Assembly (NCBI GenBank): GCA_021286925.1
Contig: JAJTBL010000047.1
Location: 1-9,371, forward strand
Direction: 5' to 3'
Length of the DNA: 9,371 nucleotides
From: Spirochaetia bacterium
GTDB taxonomy: Bacteria > Spirochaetota > Spirochaetia > Treponematales > Rectinemataceae
Positions 1-7,026 of this stretch are shown here, piece after piece. The notes below the pieces were generated by a model. The model ran no database searches, was not told the origin of the DNA, and saw nothing but the letters and a program-made list of their open reading frames with translations. A program made the translations under genes and the position numbers. Position 1 is the stretch's first letter. Every line of letters starts with the position of its first letter.

Positions 1-1
1 A

Positions 2-316
2 ATTCTGGTATCCATCCGGCGCAGGGGCGAGCGCCTCCGTATCGCGGTCGCCGATACTGGCACCGGCATGAGCGCTGACAAGCTTGCCGAGCTCAACCTG
101 CGGCTGCGGCAGCCATTCGATTCAGTATCTGCAAAAACGAGCGGTGACAATCTTGTCAGTGCCAGCGGCATCGGTTTGGCAAATGTTGCAAACCGGCTGA
201 CAATTCTCTATGGACAGGAAGCTGTGATGAGAATCTATTCAGTGCCCGGGAAGGGAACCATCGTTCGTCTTAGCCTGCCGTTGAAAGGAATAGCCCGATG
301 GCCCGAATCCTTATAG
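2..316 (+). CDS. Sensor histidine kinase, YesM type, C-terminal fragment
   Basis: This is the last 104 residues of a sensor kinase whose 5' part lies before the window; the open frame runs from base 2 to the TAG at 314-316. The fragment is the ATP-binding (HATPase) domain. The G1 box DTGTGM is at fragment residues 18-23 and the G2 box GIGLANVANRL begins at residue 56, followed by an ending GKGTIVRLSLP. The GIGL-x-NV-x-NRL pattern with a following LYG is characteristic of the YesM/LytS-like kinases that phosphorylate YesN-type regulators, rather than of classical EnvZ-like kinases. The ATG at 68 lies inside the G1 motif, so it is not a real start. The 3' end overlaps the next gene by 19 bases, which implies translational coupling with that response regulator. 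The sensed signal cannot be read because the input domain is missing; a sugar acid or the state of the TRAP system is an inference from context. Confidence 0.9.
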   Translation: MLVSIRRRGERLRIAVADTGTGMSADKLAELNLRLRQPFDSVSAKTSGDNLVSASGIGLANVANRLTILYGQEAVMRIYSVPGKGTIVRLSLPLKGIARWPESL

Positions 317-1566
317 CTGACGATGAGGAACTGGAGCGCCAGGCGCTTCGCCTGATCATGACGGAAATGGCTGCTGGAGTTTCGCATGAAATCTGCGAAG
401 CCAGGAATGGTCATGAGGTGCTCAACCTTGTTGCGCTTCAGTCTTTTGATGTGATTTTCCTCGATATTCGAATGCCAGGTCTTGATGGACTTGCCACCGC
501 CGAAACTCTGCGCAGCCGCGGCATCGATACGCCGATTGTCATCATTTCAGCCTTCGATACCTTTGCCTATGCCCAGAAAGCGATAAAACTAGGCGTCTAT
601 GAATATTTGCTGAAGCCGGCAAGTGCTGAAGAAGTCCTGTCTGCGCTTGAAAAATCTCTGGAAAGCGCCAGCGGGGGCATGAATAATCCAGCAAGAACCC
701 TGCAAGAAGCCAGGGAACAGCTCCGCCGCCAGCTTATTGATCAGCTCCGGCTCGGCATACCTGATTCAGCTCTGTTCGCCGAATATGAAAAGCTTGCCTC
801 GCTGGAAAAGAAACCTAGAATCGCTCTTGCCGCAAGGCTGGAACCGGATACGCATTTGGACCGAATTGCATCAGCCATTCTGTCGTCGGCTTTGACCGCT
901 GCGCAGAATATTCTTGCATCTCAGGGGACTGCATTCCTGGCTTCTGCGAGGGAATCAGCCCTGCGAATTCTTGTCTACGGGGAAGCTTTGGCTGAGCTCG
1001 AAACCTGTGTTTCCAATCTTGTGCCGGAAATGAAACGGCGCATCCTGGGGGAATTTTCGGCAAACCTGCTGATAGGTGTGGCCGGTCCTGGATGCACGGA
1101 ATCGGCACAGCTCCTGGAACGTGCTGATGAAGCCCTGATGCTGGCAAAGCCCTCCAATCCTCTGGTCAGACTTTCTGCGCCGGAATCGATCGAATCGGAA
1201 CAACTCGTTCACCTTTCCGGCCAGCGCAATCCAAGGAGCCTTGGTCTGCGGGCGCTGGAATATATCAGAACTCATTACAATCAGGATATATCATTGAGCA
1301 GTGCGGCTGACGCGCTTGCCGTCAACCCTTTCCATCTTTCGCATGCCATAACCCGGGAGCTCGGCATTGGATTCAGCGAACTGCTCGCAAGGATGCGGAC
1401 AAACAAGGCCAAGGAACTCCTGCTTGCCGGTAGCAGTGTCAAGGAAGCGGGGTACCTGGTTGGCTTTTCGGACCAAGCCTATTTCTCCAAGGTCTTCAAG
1501 CGATTCCAGGGCATCAGTCCCGGGCAATTTGCCAGTAAAACCGCAAAAAAATACAAAAAAGAATAA
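298..1566 (+). CDS. Response regulator, YesN type: receiver + AraC DNA-binding domain
   Basis: A 422-residue two-domain transcription regulator and partner of the kinase just upstream. The N-terminal receiver (about 1-120) has the acidic pair D8-D9, phospho-acceptor D56 in FLDIRMPG, S84 and K106 in LLKP, so all phosphorylation residues are present. The C-terminal AraC domain (about 315-415) shows two helix-turn-helix units, around LSSAADALAVNPFHLSHAI and VKEAGYLVGFSDQAYFSKVF, ending in the usual GISPGQF. Residues about 174-284 form a linker in which IGVAGPGCTESAQLLERADEAL resembles the degenerate GGDEF-like segment seen in other YesN/CdaR regulators; this is a weak resemblance. An AAAGGA ribosome site at 284-289 supports the ATG at 298. 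Its likely target is the adjacent TRAP/hexuronate operon starting 87 bases downstream, inferred from position. Confidence 0.93.
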   Translation: MARILIADDEELERQALRLIMTEMAAGVSHEICEARNGHEVLNLVALQSFDVIFLDIRMPGLDGLATAETLRSRGIDTPIVIISAFDTFAYAQKAIKLGVYEYLLKPASAEEVLSALEKSLESASGGMNNPARTLQEAREQLRRQLIDQLRLGIPDSALFAEYEKLASLEKKPRIALAARLEPDTHLDRIASAILSSALTAAQNILASQGTAFLASARESALRILVYGEALAELETCVSNLVPEMKRRILGEFSANLLIGVAGPGCTESAQLLERADEALMLAKPSNPLVRLSAPESIESEQLVHLSGQRNPRSLGLRALEYIRTHYNQDISLSSAADALAVNPFHLSHAITRELGIGFSELLARMRTNKAKELLLAGSSVKEAGYLVGFSDQAYFSKVFKRFQGISPGQFASKTAKKYKKE

Positions 1567-1582
1567 AGAATTTCACGCCCCG

Positions 1583-1596
1583 GGAACTCGAATTCC
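1583..1596. promoter_or_regulatory. Palindrome upstream of -10, candidate operator
   Basis: GGAACTCGAATTCC is a 14-base inverted repeat symmetrical at 12 positions, centred between 1589 and 1590. It covers exactly the place where the -35 element would be for the TATAAT at 1606. Its position suits an activator or repressor site for the hexuronate operon. AraC-type regulators more often bind direct repeats, so the binding protein could instead be an unseen GntR- or LacI-type repressor. Confidence 0.35.
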
Positions 1597-1611
1597 GGTT
1601 CAAACTATAAT
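1583..1611 (+). promoter_or_regulatory. Probable promoter of the dctPQM-uxuB-uxaC operon
   Basis: In the 83-base gap between the regulator gene and dctP there is a perfect TATAAT at 1606-1611. No hexamer at 16-18 bases upstream resembles TTGACA, a pattern typical of promoters that need an activator. Such a start would give a short leader of roughly 30-35 bases ahead of dctP. The promoter call rests on the -10 match and the location only. Confidence 0.5.
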
Positions 1612-1640
1612 CAGAAGGTTATTTCGGCCTCAAAATTTCA

Positions 1641-1647
1641 AGGAGGA
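1641..1647 (+). promoter_or_regulatory. Ribosome binding site fixing the dctP start
   Basis: AGGAGGA is a near-perfect Shine-Dalgarno sequence. It sits 5-6 bases before the ATG at 1653, but only about two bases before the in-frame GTG at 1650. This makes the ATG at 1653 the preferred start. Confidence 0.8.
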
Positions 1648-1652
1648 AAGTG

Positions 1653-2633
1653 ATGAAAAAAGCTTCATTCATCATTATTGCGATTTTAATCGCGGCTGTG
1701 CTGATGCCGGCACAGGTATTCGCGCAGAAAACCATCGTCCTGCGCCTTGCTGAAACCCATCCCCAGGACTATCCGACAACCCGCGGCGATTATGAGTTTG
1801 CCCGGCTTGTCAAAGAGCGCTCGGGCGGCAGGATTGTCATCGAAGTCTACCCGGGAAGCCAGCTTGGCCAGGAAAAGGCAGTTATTGAGCAGGTACAGTT
1901 CGGCGCTATCGATCTGACCCGTGTTTCCATCAGCCCGGTCGCGGCCTTTGTTCCGCGGCTGAATGCCTTCCAGATGCCCTACCTGTACCGGGATGAAGCC
2001 CACATGTGGAAAGTCCTGAAGGGTGATATCGGCAAGGAACTGCTGGCGAGTCTCGAGCCCTTTGGCTTTATCGGACTGGGCTGGTTTGAATCAGGTGCCC
2101 GCAATTTCTACAATTCGAAGCGTCCTATCCGCACTCCCGCTGATCTCAAAGGCCTGAAAATCCGTGTCCGGGAAAGCGAACTGATGATGGGCCTCGTGTC
2201 TGCCTTCGGCGCTGTTCCGACACCAATGCCTTTCGGCGAAGTCTACTCGGCTCTCCAGACCGGCGTTGTTGACGGCGCTGAGAACAACTGGCCTTCGTAC
2301 TTCTCGACCAGCCATTACGAAGTGGCCAAATATATCACACTCGATGAGCACACTCGCGTCCCGGAGATCATCATTGGCTCCAAGATTTCTCTTGGCAGGC
2401 TTTCGCCGGCTGACCAGGAATTGATCAGGCAGGCTGCTTTCGATGCGATCGATTTCCAGCGCGCTGAGTGGGCAAAATATGAGAAGATTTCCATCGACAA
2501 AACCGTGGCTGCCGGCAGCCAGGTTGTTGAGATTGCTGATAAATCTGCCTGGCAGGCTTTGATGGCTCCGCTCTACGCCAAGCAAAGCAAGGAAATCCAG
2601 GCTTTGGTGGAAAGAATCAGGGCTGTAAAATAA
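1653..2633 (+). CDS. dctP: TRAP transporter solute-binding protein, DctP family
   Basis: A 326-residue periplasmic binding protein that captures an organic acid and delivers it to the DctQM membrane proteins. The first 24 residues form a signal peptide: MKK, a hydrophobic stretch IIIAILIAAVLM, and a likely cut after VFA; there is no lipobox, so the protein should be soluble in the periplasm. Family marks are LRLAETHP (about 30-37), the conserved R150 in SGARNFY, and R171 in LKGLKIRV, the arginine that in characterised relatives such as SiaP salt-bridges the ligand carboxylate. MPFGEVYSALQTGVVDGAENN (ending near 212) is also typical. Length matches the family. Since it is followed by hexuronate enzymes, the ligand is probably glucuronate or a related hexuronate; this is inference from context. 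A large structured spacer separates it from dctQ. Confidence 0.92.
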   Translation: MKKASFIIIAILIAAVLMPAQVFAQKTIVLRLAETHPQDYPTTRGDYEFARLVKERSGGRIVIEVYPGSQLGQEKAVIEQVQFGAIDLTRVSISPVAAFVPRLNAFQMPYLYRDEAHMWKVLKGDIGKELLASLEPFGFIGLGWFESGARNFYNSKRPIRTPADLKGLKIRVRESELMMGLVSAFGAVPTPMPFGEVYSALQTGVVDGAENNWPSYFSTSHYEVAKYITLDEHTRVPEIIIGSKISLGRLSPADQELIRQAAFDAIDFQRAEWAKYEKISIDKTVAAGSQVVEIADKSAWQALMAPLYAKQSKEIQALVERIRAVK

Positions 2634-2645
2634 GTTGACTGAGTG

Positions 2646-2672
2646 TTTTAAAATGCAGATGCATTTTGAAAA
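2646..2672 (+). repeat. Inverted repeat H1 in dctP-dctQ spacer
   Basis: Arms 2650-2657 (AAAATGCA) and 2660-2667 (TGCATTTT) are perfectly complementary around a two-base centre. The pairing can extend with TTTT 2646-2649 against AAAA 2669-2672 if G2668 bulges. It begins 12 bases after the dctP stop codon. The stem is A/T-rich at its base and has no following T-run, so it is not a standard terminator. Confidence 0.6.
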
Positions 2673-2685
2673 GACCAACTTGACA

Positions 2686-2730
2686 TTGCGCGGGTTTCTC
2701 GCGGTTCTCCAGAACCGCGAGAAACCGCAA
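2686..2730 (+). repeat. Strong hairpin H2 in dctP-dctQ spacer
   Basis: Arms 2693-2708 and 2711-2726 are perfect 16-base complements, most simply a 15-bp G/C-rich stem closed by a TCCA tetraloop. TTGC 2686-2689 can also pair with GCAA 2727-2730 across a three-base bulge. No T-run follows. A hairpin this stable just after a binding-protein gene would be expected to block 3' exonucleases and stabilise dctP mRNA, as the REP elements after malE do; that role is inferred. Confidence 0.75.
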
Positions 2731-2767
2731 AGCCAATTTTAAAAATAGTAAAGTTTTGAAATTGGCT
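2731..2767 (+). repeat. Hairpin H3 in dctP-dctQ spacer
   Basis: AGCCAATTT at 2731-2739 pairs perfectly with AAATTGGCT at 2759-2767. The stem extends through a T2740-G2758 wobble and A2741-2744 with T2754-2757, giving 14 pairs around a nine-base loop. It starts at the base after H2 ends, so the two stems could stack. The lack of a T-run argues against a terminator. Confidence 0.65.
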
Positions 2768-2796
2768 CGACTTTCGAAAATTCGTCATTTCGCAAT

Positions 2797-2851
2797 GGTC
2801 GGCTGCCGCCGCAGATTTCAAAACCATCATTCTCCGGCGGCTGACCTTTTT
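2797..2851 (+). terminator. Terminator-like hairpin H4 before dctQ, candidate attenuator
   Basis: GCCGCCG 2805-2811 pairs with CGGCGGC 2835-2841, and GGTC 2797-2800 can pair with GACC 2843-2846 across an asymmetric internal loop. The stem is followed at once by TTTTT 2847-2851 and a T-rich stretch. The apical loop is long (23 bases), so the terminator would be leaky. It lies between genes of one transporter, so partial termination that lowers dctQM expression relative to dctP is the most natural reading. Confidence 0.5.
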
Positions 2852-2876
2852 ATTCATTTTTTGCAAGGAATCAACC

Positions 2877-3425
2877 ATGAAAGACCTGATTCTCAGGATA
2901 ATCAATTTTTTCCATATTGTGCTGGTTGAACTCGCCAAGCTGATGATCATCGGCATGGTGCTGATTGTCTTTTTCAATGTCATCCTGCGGTATGTCTTCA
3001 ATAGCGGCATCATCTGGTCTGAAGAAGTTTCGCTTTTGCTCTGTGTCTGGTTTATCTTCATCTCCTTTGGGCTGGGCGTAAAACAGCGGCTTCATATAAC
3101 TATCAATCTGCTGAGCAAGGGGAAAATTTCTCCAAAACTCGATGGAATGCTGGATTTTATGGCGGAGCTTGTTGTGATTTTCATTGGCATGATCATGATT
3201 ATTTATGGCACACGCCTTGTCCAGTTCACCATGCGCTCGATCATGCCCGCAACCCGGTGGCCTGCCGGTATTCTGTATCTCGTCGTGCCCTTCTCCGGTC
3301 TGACCATGGTGCTGGAAGCCATCCTGCACCTTTTGCGCTGGGATACCTATGATCAGAAGATTGACGATTATTTGACCGGCAAGGGCGGAAAACTGAAAGA
3401 TGTATTCGGAGGCAACCATGGCTGA
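2877..3425 (+). CDS. dctQ: TRAP transporter small membrane subunit, DctQ family
   Basis: A 182-residue integral membrane protein with four hydrophobic segments at about 15-37, 50-67, 93-112 and 129-152, the usual DctQ layout. The family signature RYVFNSGIIWSEEVS (38-52) is present, followed by GLGVKQRLHI, the typical loop after the second helix. DctQ partners with DctM to form the membrane part of a sodium-driven importer fed by DctP. An AAGGA site at 2865-2869, seven bases before the ATG, supports the start. The 3' end overlaps dctM by eight bases, so the two membrane proteins are translationally coupled. It is separate from dctM, not fused as in some TRAP systems. Confidence 0.9.
   Translation: MKDLILRIINFFHIVLVELAKLMIIGMVLIVFFNVILRYVFNSGIIWSEEVSLLLCVWFIFISFGLGVKQRLHITINLLSKGKISPKLDGMLDFMAELVVIFIGMIMIIYGTRLVQFTMRSIMPATRWPAGILYLVVPFSGLTMVLEAILHLLRWDTYDQKIDDYLTGKGGKLKDVFGGNHG
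3408..3412 (+). promoter_or_regulatory. Ribosome binding site fixing the dctM start
   Basis: GGAGG lies inside the end of dctQ and five bases before the ATG at 3418. An earlier in-frame ATG at 3400 lies upstream of this site and has no good Shine-Dalgarno of its own, so 3418 is preferred. Confidence 0.75.
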
Positions 3426-4722
3426 TCCAGTCATTGCATCGGCAATTTTGCTCGGAGGTTTCATCCTGCTCCTGATTCTCAGGATTCCCATAACCTTTGC
3501 GCTGGCTTCAGTATCGATCCTGACCGCCATGTACCTCAACATTCCGCTCATGGCGATTGTCCAGCAGATGGTGCAGGGCGTTCGCTCGTTCTCCTTGCTT
3601 GCCATACCTTTTTTCATCCTCGCGGGTGAAATGATGGGGCAGGGAGGGATCGCCCGCAAGCTGATTGATTTTGCAAATATTCTGGTCGGCAGGGTCCGCG
3701 GCGGACTTGCGATGGTGAATGTTGTGGAAAGCATGTTTTTCGGCGGGATTTCCGGTTCCGCGGTTGCGGATGTCGCGTCGACGGGAACCATCATGATCCC
3801 CATGATGAAAATGCAAGGCTATGATGACGATTTTTCAGTTGCCATCACCGTGACGAGCGCAACGCAGGGAATCATCATCCCTCCCAGCCACAACATGATT
3901 ATTTATTCGCTGGCGGCAGGTGGAGTATCTGTCGGCCGGCTGTTCCTCGGCGGGTTCATTCCAGGCATCACGCTTGGCATTTCGCTGATGATTATGTCGT
4001 ATATTCTTTCCATAAAAAGAAATTATCCCAGAGGTGAAAAAATCTCCTTCAAGCAGGCGCTCAAGACTACCAAGGACGCGGCGCTTGGCCTGCTGACCGC
4101 GGTTATCATCATGGGCGGCGTCATTTCCGGGGTTTTTACGGCAACAGAATCAGCGGCAGTCGCCGCGGTCTACGCGTTCTTTGTCACATTCTTTGTGTAT
4201 AAGGAAATACCGCTCAAGGCGATGAAAGGCATTCTGTATTCAACGCTGAAAACTCTAGCCATGGTGATGGCGCTGATCGCCTCAGCCAGTGCCTTCGGTT
4301 GGCTGATGGCGTATCTCCGGATTCCCGCCAAGGCGACCCAGCTCCTGCTTTCGATAACCTCCAGCAAGGTTCTCCTGCTCCTGCTCATCAACGTCCTTTT
4401 GCTGCTGCTTGGCATGATCATGGACATGGCGCCTCTCATTCTGATTGTCACACCGATTCTCTACCCCGTGGTCGTAACCACGCTTGGCATGTCACCCATC
4501 CATTTCGGGATCATGCTCATGCTGAACCTTGCCATCGGACTGTGCACGCCGCCCGTTGGCTCCGCTCTCTTTGTCGGCTGCGCGGTCGGGAAAATCTCAA
4601 TGGAACGTGCGACCAAAGCCATGTTGCCATTTTACCTCGCCATGTTTATTGTATTGATGCTGGTAACCTTCATCCCCGAGATTACCTTGTTTATTCCCAA
4701 TCTCATCATGCCGGGGAATTGA
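3418..4722 (+). CDS. dctM: TRAP transporter large permease, DctM family
   Basis: A 434-residue, strongly hydrophobic protein with about twelve membrane helices, the substrate-translocating subunit of the TRAP importer. The diagnostic motif GGISGSAVADVASTGTIMIP begins at residue 109. Further family marks are IPFFILAGEMMGQGGIARKL in the N-terminal half, IIIPPSHNMIIYS, and the second-half counterpart GLCTPPVGSALFVGCAVGKIS, reflecting the internal two-fold repeat. Length fits the family. It starts within the end of dctQ and is followed nine bases later by the mannonate oxidoreductase gene, which ties transport to hexuronate breakdown. Import should be driven by a sodium gradient, as known for characterised TRAP systems; the substrate (glucuronate-like) is inferred from neighbours. 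Confidence 0.93.
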   Translation: MADPVIASAILLGGFILLLILRIPITFALASVSILTAMYLNIPLMAIVQQMVQGVRSFSLLAIPFFILAGEMMGQGGIARKLIDFANILVGRVRGGLAMVNVVESMFFGGISGSAVADVASTGTIMIPMMKMQGYDDDFSVAITVTSATQGIIIPPSHNMIIYSLAAGGVSVGRLFLGGFIPGITLGISLMIMSYILSIKRNYPRGEKISFKQALKTTKDAALGLLTAVIIMGGVISGVFTATESAAVAAVYAFFVTFFVYKEIPLKAMKGILYSTLKTLAMVMALIASASAFGWLMAYLRIPAKATQLLLSITSSKVLLLLLINVLLLLLGMIMDMAPLILIVTPILYPVVVTTLGMSPIHFGIMLMLNLAIGLCTPPVGSALFVGCAVGKISMERATKAMLPFYLAMFIVLMLVTFIPEITLFIPNLIMPGN

Positions 4723-4731
4723 GAGGATTTC

Positions 4732-5547
4732 ATGTCATTTGTTGAATCGATGTTTTCGCTGAATGGCGCAGCGGCTGTCATAACCGGCGGCGCGGGCGGT
4801 TTGCCTCGCAGCCTCGCGGTAGCGTTCGCAAAAGCAGGCGCCAGGGTTTGCCTCTGGGGTCGAGGGACCAACCATCCAATCGAGGATGCGGTGGTTTCGG
4901 TAAAAGCCGAATCCGGCAGTCCGGATGTTTTCGGCGTAACCGTCGATACCGCAGACAGCCTGGCCTGCGAACGTGCCTATGATGCCACGGTTGAACACTG
5001 GGGCATGCAACCATCCATTCTGCTCAACGGCGTTGGCGGCAACCGCGGCAAGTCGTCGTTTGTCGATGTTGATGAAGCGGTTTTTGAAGAGGTCTTGAAG
5101 CTGAATCTGCTGTCCGGGCTGGTAACTCCCACGCGGGTGTTCGCCAGGCGCTGGATTGAGCACGGCGTAAAAGGAGCTGTCATCAACATGACATCGATGA
5201 CCAGCTACAAGGCTTTATCAGGTGTCTGGGCCTATGACGCCGCCAAGGCTGGCGTCCTCAATCTGACTGAGGCTCTGGCTAAGGAACTCGCGCCGCACCA
5301 TATCAGAGTCAATGCGATAGCGCCGGGGTTTTTTGTCGGAAACCAGAACCGGTCCCTGCTCTACCGGGATGACGGCGAGCTGACTGAACGAGGAAAGGCA
5401 ATCATTGCACGCACCCCGTTTGGACGCTTTGGGGAGCACTCGGAGCTCTGGGGAGCGGCGCTGTTTCTCGCGAGCGACCGGGCATCCGGCTTCGTGACTG
5501 GAGTCAGCATTCCGGTGGATGGCGGCTTTCTTGCCGACAATATCTGA
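4732..5547 (+). CDS. uxuB: SDR-family D-mannonate oxidoreductase (fructuronate reductase)
   Basis: A 271-residue short-chain dehydrogenase expected to interconvert D-fructuronate and D-mannonate with NAD(P)H in the cytoplasm, the step after UxaC. It has the Rossmann motif TGGAGGLP (18-25), NGVGGN (99-104), active-site tetrad N125, S155, Y168 and K172 (YDAAK), and the C-terminal VTGVSIPVDGGF. The segment RVNAIAPGFFVGNQNRSLLYRDDGELTERGKAI, described here as residues 192-224, matches the NQNR-x-LL pattern I associate with the SDR-type mannonate oxidoreductases, not the larger MDR-type E. coli UxuB. The third glycine of the classical TGxxxGxG motif is replaced by P25. The AGAGGA site just upstream supports the ATG at 4732. 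It sits between dctM and uxaC with gaps of 9 and 21 bases. A related sugar-acid substrate such as tagaturonate cannot be excluded. Confidence 0.85.
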   Translation: MSFVESMFSLNGAAAVITGGAGGLPRSLAVAFAKAGARVCLWGRGTNHPIEDAVVSVKAESGSPDVFGVTVDTADSLACERAYDATVEHWGMQPSILLNGVGGNRGKSSFVDVDEAVFEEVLKLNLLSGLVTPTRVFARRWIEHGVKGAVINMTSMTSYKALSGVWAYDAAKAGVLNLTEALAKELAPHHIRVNAIAPGFFVGNQNRSLLYRDDGELTERGKAIIARTPFGRFGEHSELWGAALFLASDRASGFVTGVSIPVDGGFLADNI

Positions 5548-5568
5548 CAGCGATTCAGGAGAAGCACT

Positions 5569-7026
5569 ATGAAACCCTTCATGGACAAGAATTTCCTGCT
5601 GGATACCGAAGCCGCGCGGGAATTGTATTTCGGCCAGGCGGCGCCGCTTCCGATTTTCGATTATCACTGCCACCTCTCGCCTAGGGAAATCGCCGAAAAC
5701 AAGCCTTTTTCCGATATCGCCGAAATCTGGCTCAAAGGCGATCACTACAAGTGGCGGATCATGCGGTCCAACGGGGCGGATGAGTCGCTCTGCTCGGGCC
5801 AGGCTTCCTGGGAAGACAAATTTGTGGCCTATGCTCAGGCGCTTGAAAAATCAGCGGGGAATCCGCTTTTGCACTGGTCGCATCTGGAACTCCAGCGCGC
5901 CTATGGCATCGATGACATCCTGACGCAGGGCAATGCGCTGAAAATCCGCCAGTGGGCCAATGACATCATCAGGGAGCGGAAGGATTCGCCGCGATCCATG
6001 CTGACACGATTCAATGTGGCGGTTGTCTGCACAACAGATGACCCCGCCGATGACCTCGGCTGGCACCGTCAGATAGCCGCAGATCCCGAATTTGGCACGG
6101 AAGCTGCACGAGCCGGGAAAAAAACGACGAGAGTTCTGCCTACCTTCAGGCCTGACAGAATCATGAATGTCCAAGACGCCGCGGCATGGAAAAATTATGC
6201 AGCCACGCTGGGCAGTTCAGCGGATATCGAAATCAAGGACTTTGCAAGCCTCCGGGAAGCTCTTGCGCGCCGCCATGCTTATTTCCACGCGAACGGCTGC
6301 CGCCTATCGGACCATGCCTTGCTGACGCCGCCCTTTGCGCTTGCCTCAGAGGCCGAGCTGGACTCAATTATCGAGTCCCTGCTCGAGGGCAGGACGGTCA
6401 GCGCAGAAGAGGCGGAAAAAATGGCCGCTGCTGTGCTGATTCACTGCGCCCAACTCAATGCGCAAGCCGGCTGGACCATGCAGCTGCACATCGGAGCGCT
6501 CAGAAACACCAATACCCGGCTTTTCAGGCTTTACGGCCCTGACGGCGGGGGTGACTCGATCAGTGATTCCGCAATTGTGCTGAGCCTGGCCCGGCTCCTG
6601 GATCACCTGGACACCCAGAACAGCCTTCCCAAGACAATCCTGTATTCTCTCGATGCAACCAGGAACGCAAGCCTCGCCGTCCTCGCCCAGAGTTTTGCGA
6701 TGCATGGCAGTCCCGGGAAAATCCAGTATGGCTCGGCATGGTGGTTCAACGATCACAAGGACGGCATGCAAAAGCACCTGGTGGAAACCGCTTCCGTCAG
6801 TCTGATTGGTCGCTGGGTCGGCATGCTGACCGATTCCCGCTCCTTCCTCTCCTTCCCCCGTCATGAATATTTCCGACGTATCCTGTGCAGGGTTGTCGGC
6901 CGATGGATCGAAGACGGCGAACTTCCCGCCGGTGAAGCATATGCCGACGCTTTGGTTCGGAATATCTCCTGGTACAATGCGCGCGATTATTTTGGCATGG
7001 AAGTACCAAAGTGGGCGCAGGGCTGA
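5569..7026 (+). CDS. uxaC: Glucuronate (uronate) isomerase UxaC
   Basis: A 485-residue cytoplasmic enzyme, slightly longer than E. coli UxaC (about 470). It isomerises D-glucuronate to D-fructuronate and usually also D-galacturonate to D-tagaturonate. It belongs to the amidohydrolase-like TIM-barrel superfamily; the metal-site HxH is H33 and H35 in FDYHCHL. Other family segments are WLKGDHYKWRIMRSNG (54-69), CTTDDP (154-159), LPTFRPD (190-196), QLHIGALRNTN (305-315), GSAWWFNDHKDGM (388-400) and TDSRSFLSFPRHEYFRR (421-437). The N-terminus MKPFMDKNFLLDTE aligns with E. coli and the AGGAGA site at 5557-5562 is well placed, so ATG 5569 is chosen over ATG 5581. It is the last gene of the operon, 21 bases after uxuB and ahead of a strong terminator. 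Its product is the substrate of the preceding SDR. Confidence 0.96.
   Translation: MKPFMDKNFLLDTEAARELYFGQAAPLPIFDYHCHLSPREIAENKPFSDIAEIWLKGDHYKWRIMRSNGADESLCSGQASWEDKFVAYAQALEKSAGNPLLHWSHLELQRAYGIDDILTQGNALKIRQWANDIIRERKDSPRSMLTRFNVAVVCTTDDPADDLGWHRQIAADPEFGTEAARAGKKTTRVLPTFRPDRIMNVQDAAAWKNYAATLGSSADIEIKDFASLREALARRHAYFHANGCRLSDHALLTPPFALASEAELDSIIESLLEGRTVSAEEAEKMAAAVLIHCAQLNAQAGWTMQLHIGALRNTNTRLFRLYGPDGGGDSISDSAIVLSLARLLDHLDTQNSLPKTILYSLDATRNASLAVLAQSFAMHGSPGKIQYGSAWWFNDHKDGMQKHLVETASVSLIGRWVGMLTDSRSFLSFPRHEYFRRILCRVVGRWIEDGELPAGEAYADALVRNISWYNARDYFGMEVPKWAQG

Noticed and set aside
2091..2678. A 195-codon minus-strand open frame opposite dctP.
   Set aside because: It mirrors the codon pattern of dctP, shows no family motif, and starts inside the structured spacer.
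2634..2876. A known riboswitch class or a small protein gene in the dctP-dctQ gap.
   Set aside because: I recognise no conserved riboswitch core, the location after rather than before the first gene is unusual, and no plus-strand frame with a start and ribosome site stands out.
2871..3803. A 310-codon open frame on the minus strand opposite dctQ and dctM.
   Set aside because: It lies fully antisense to two clear TRAP membrane genes, has no recognisable domain or ribosome site, and its odd composition is what the complement of hydrophobic codons gives.
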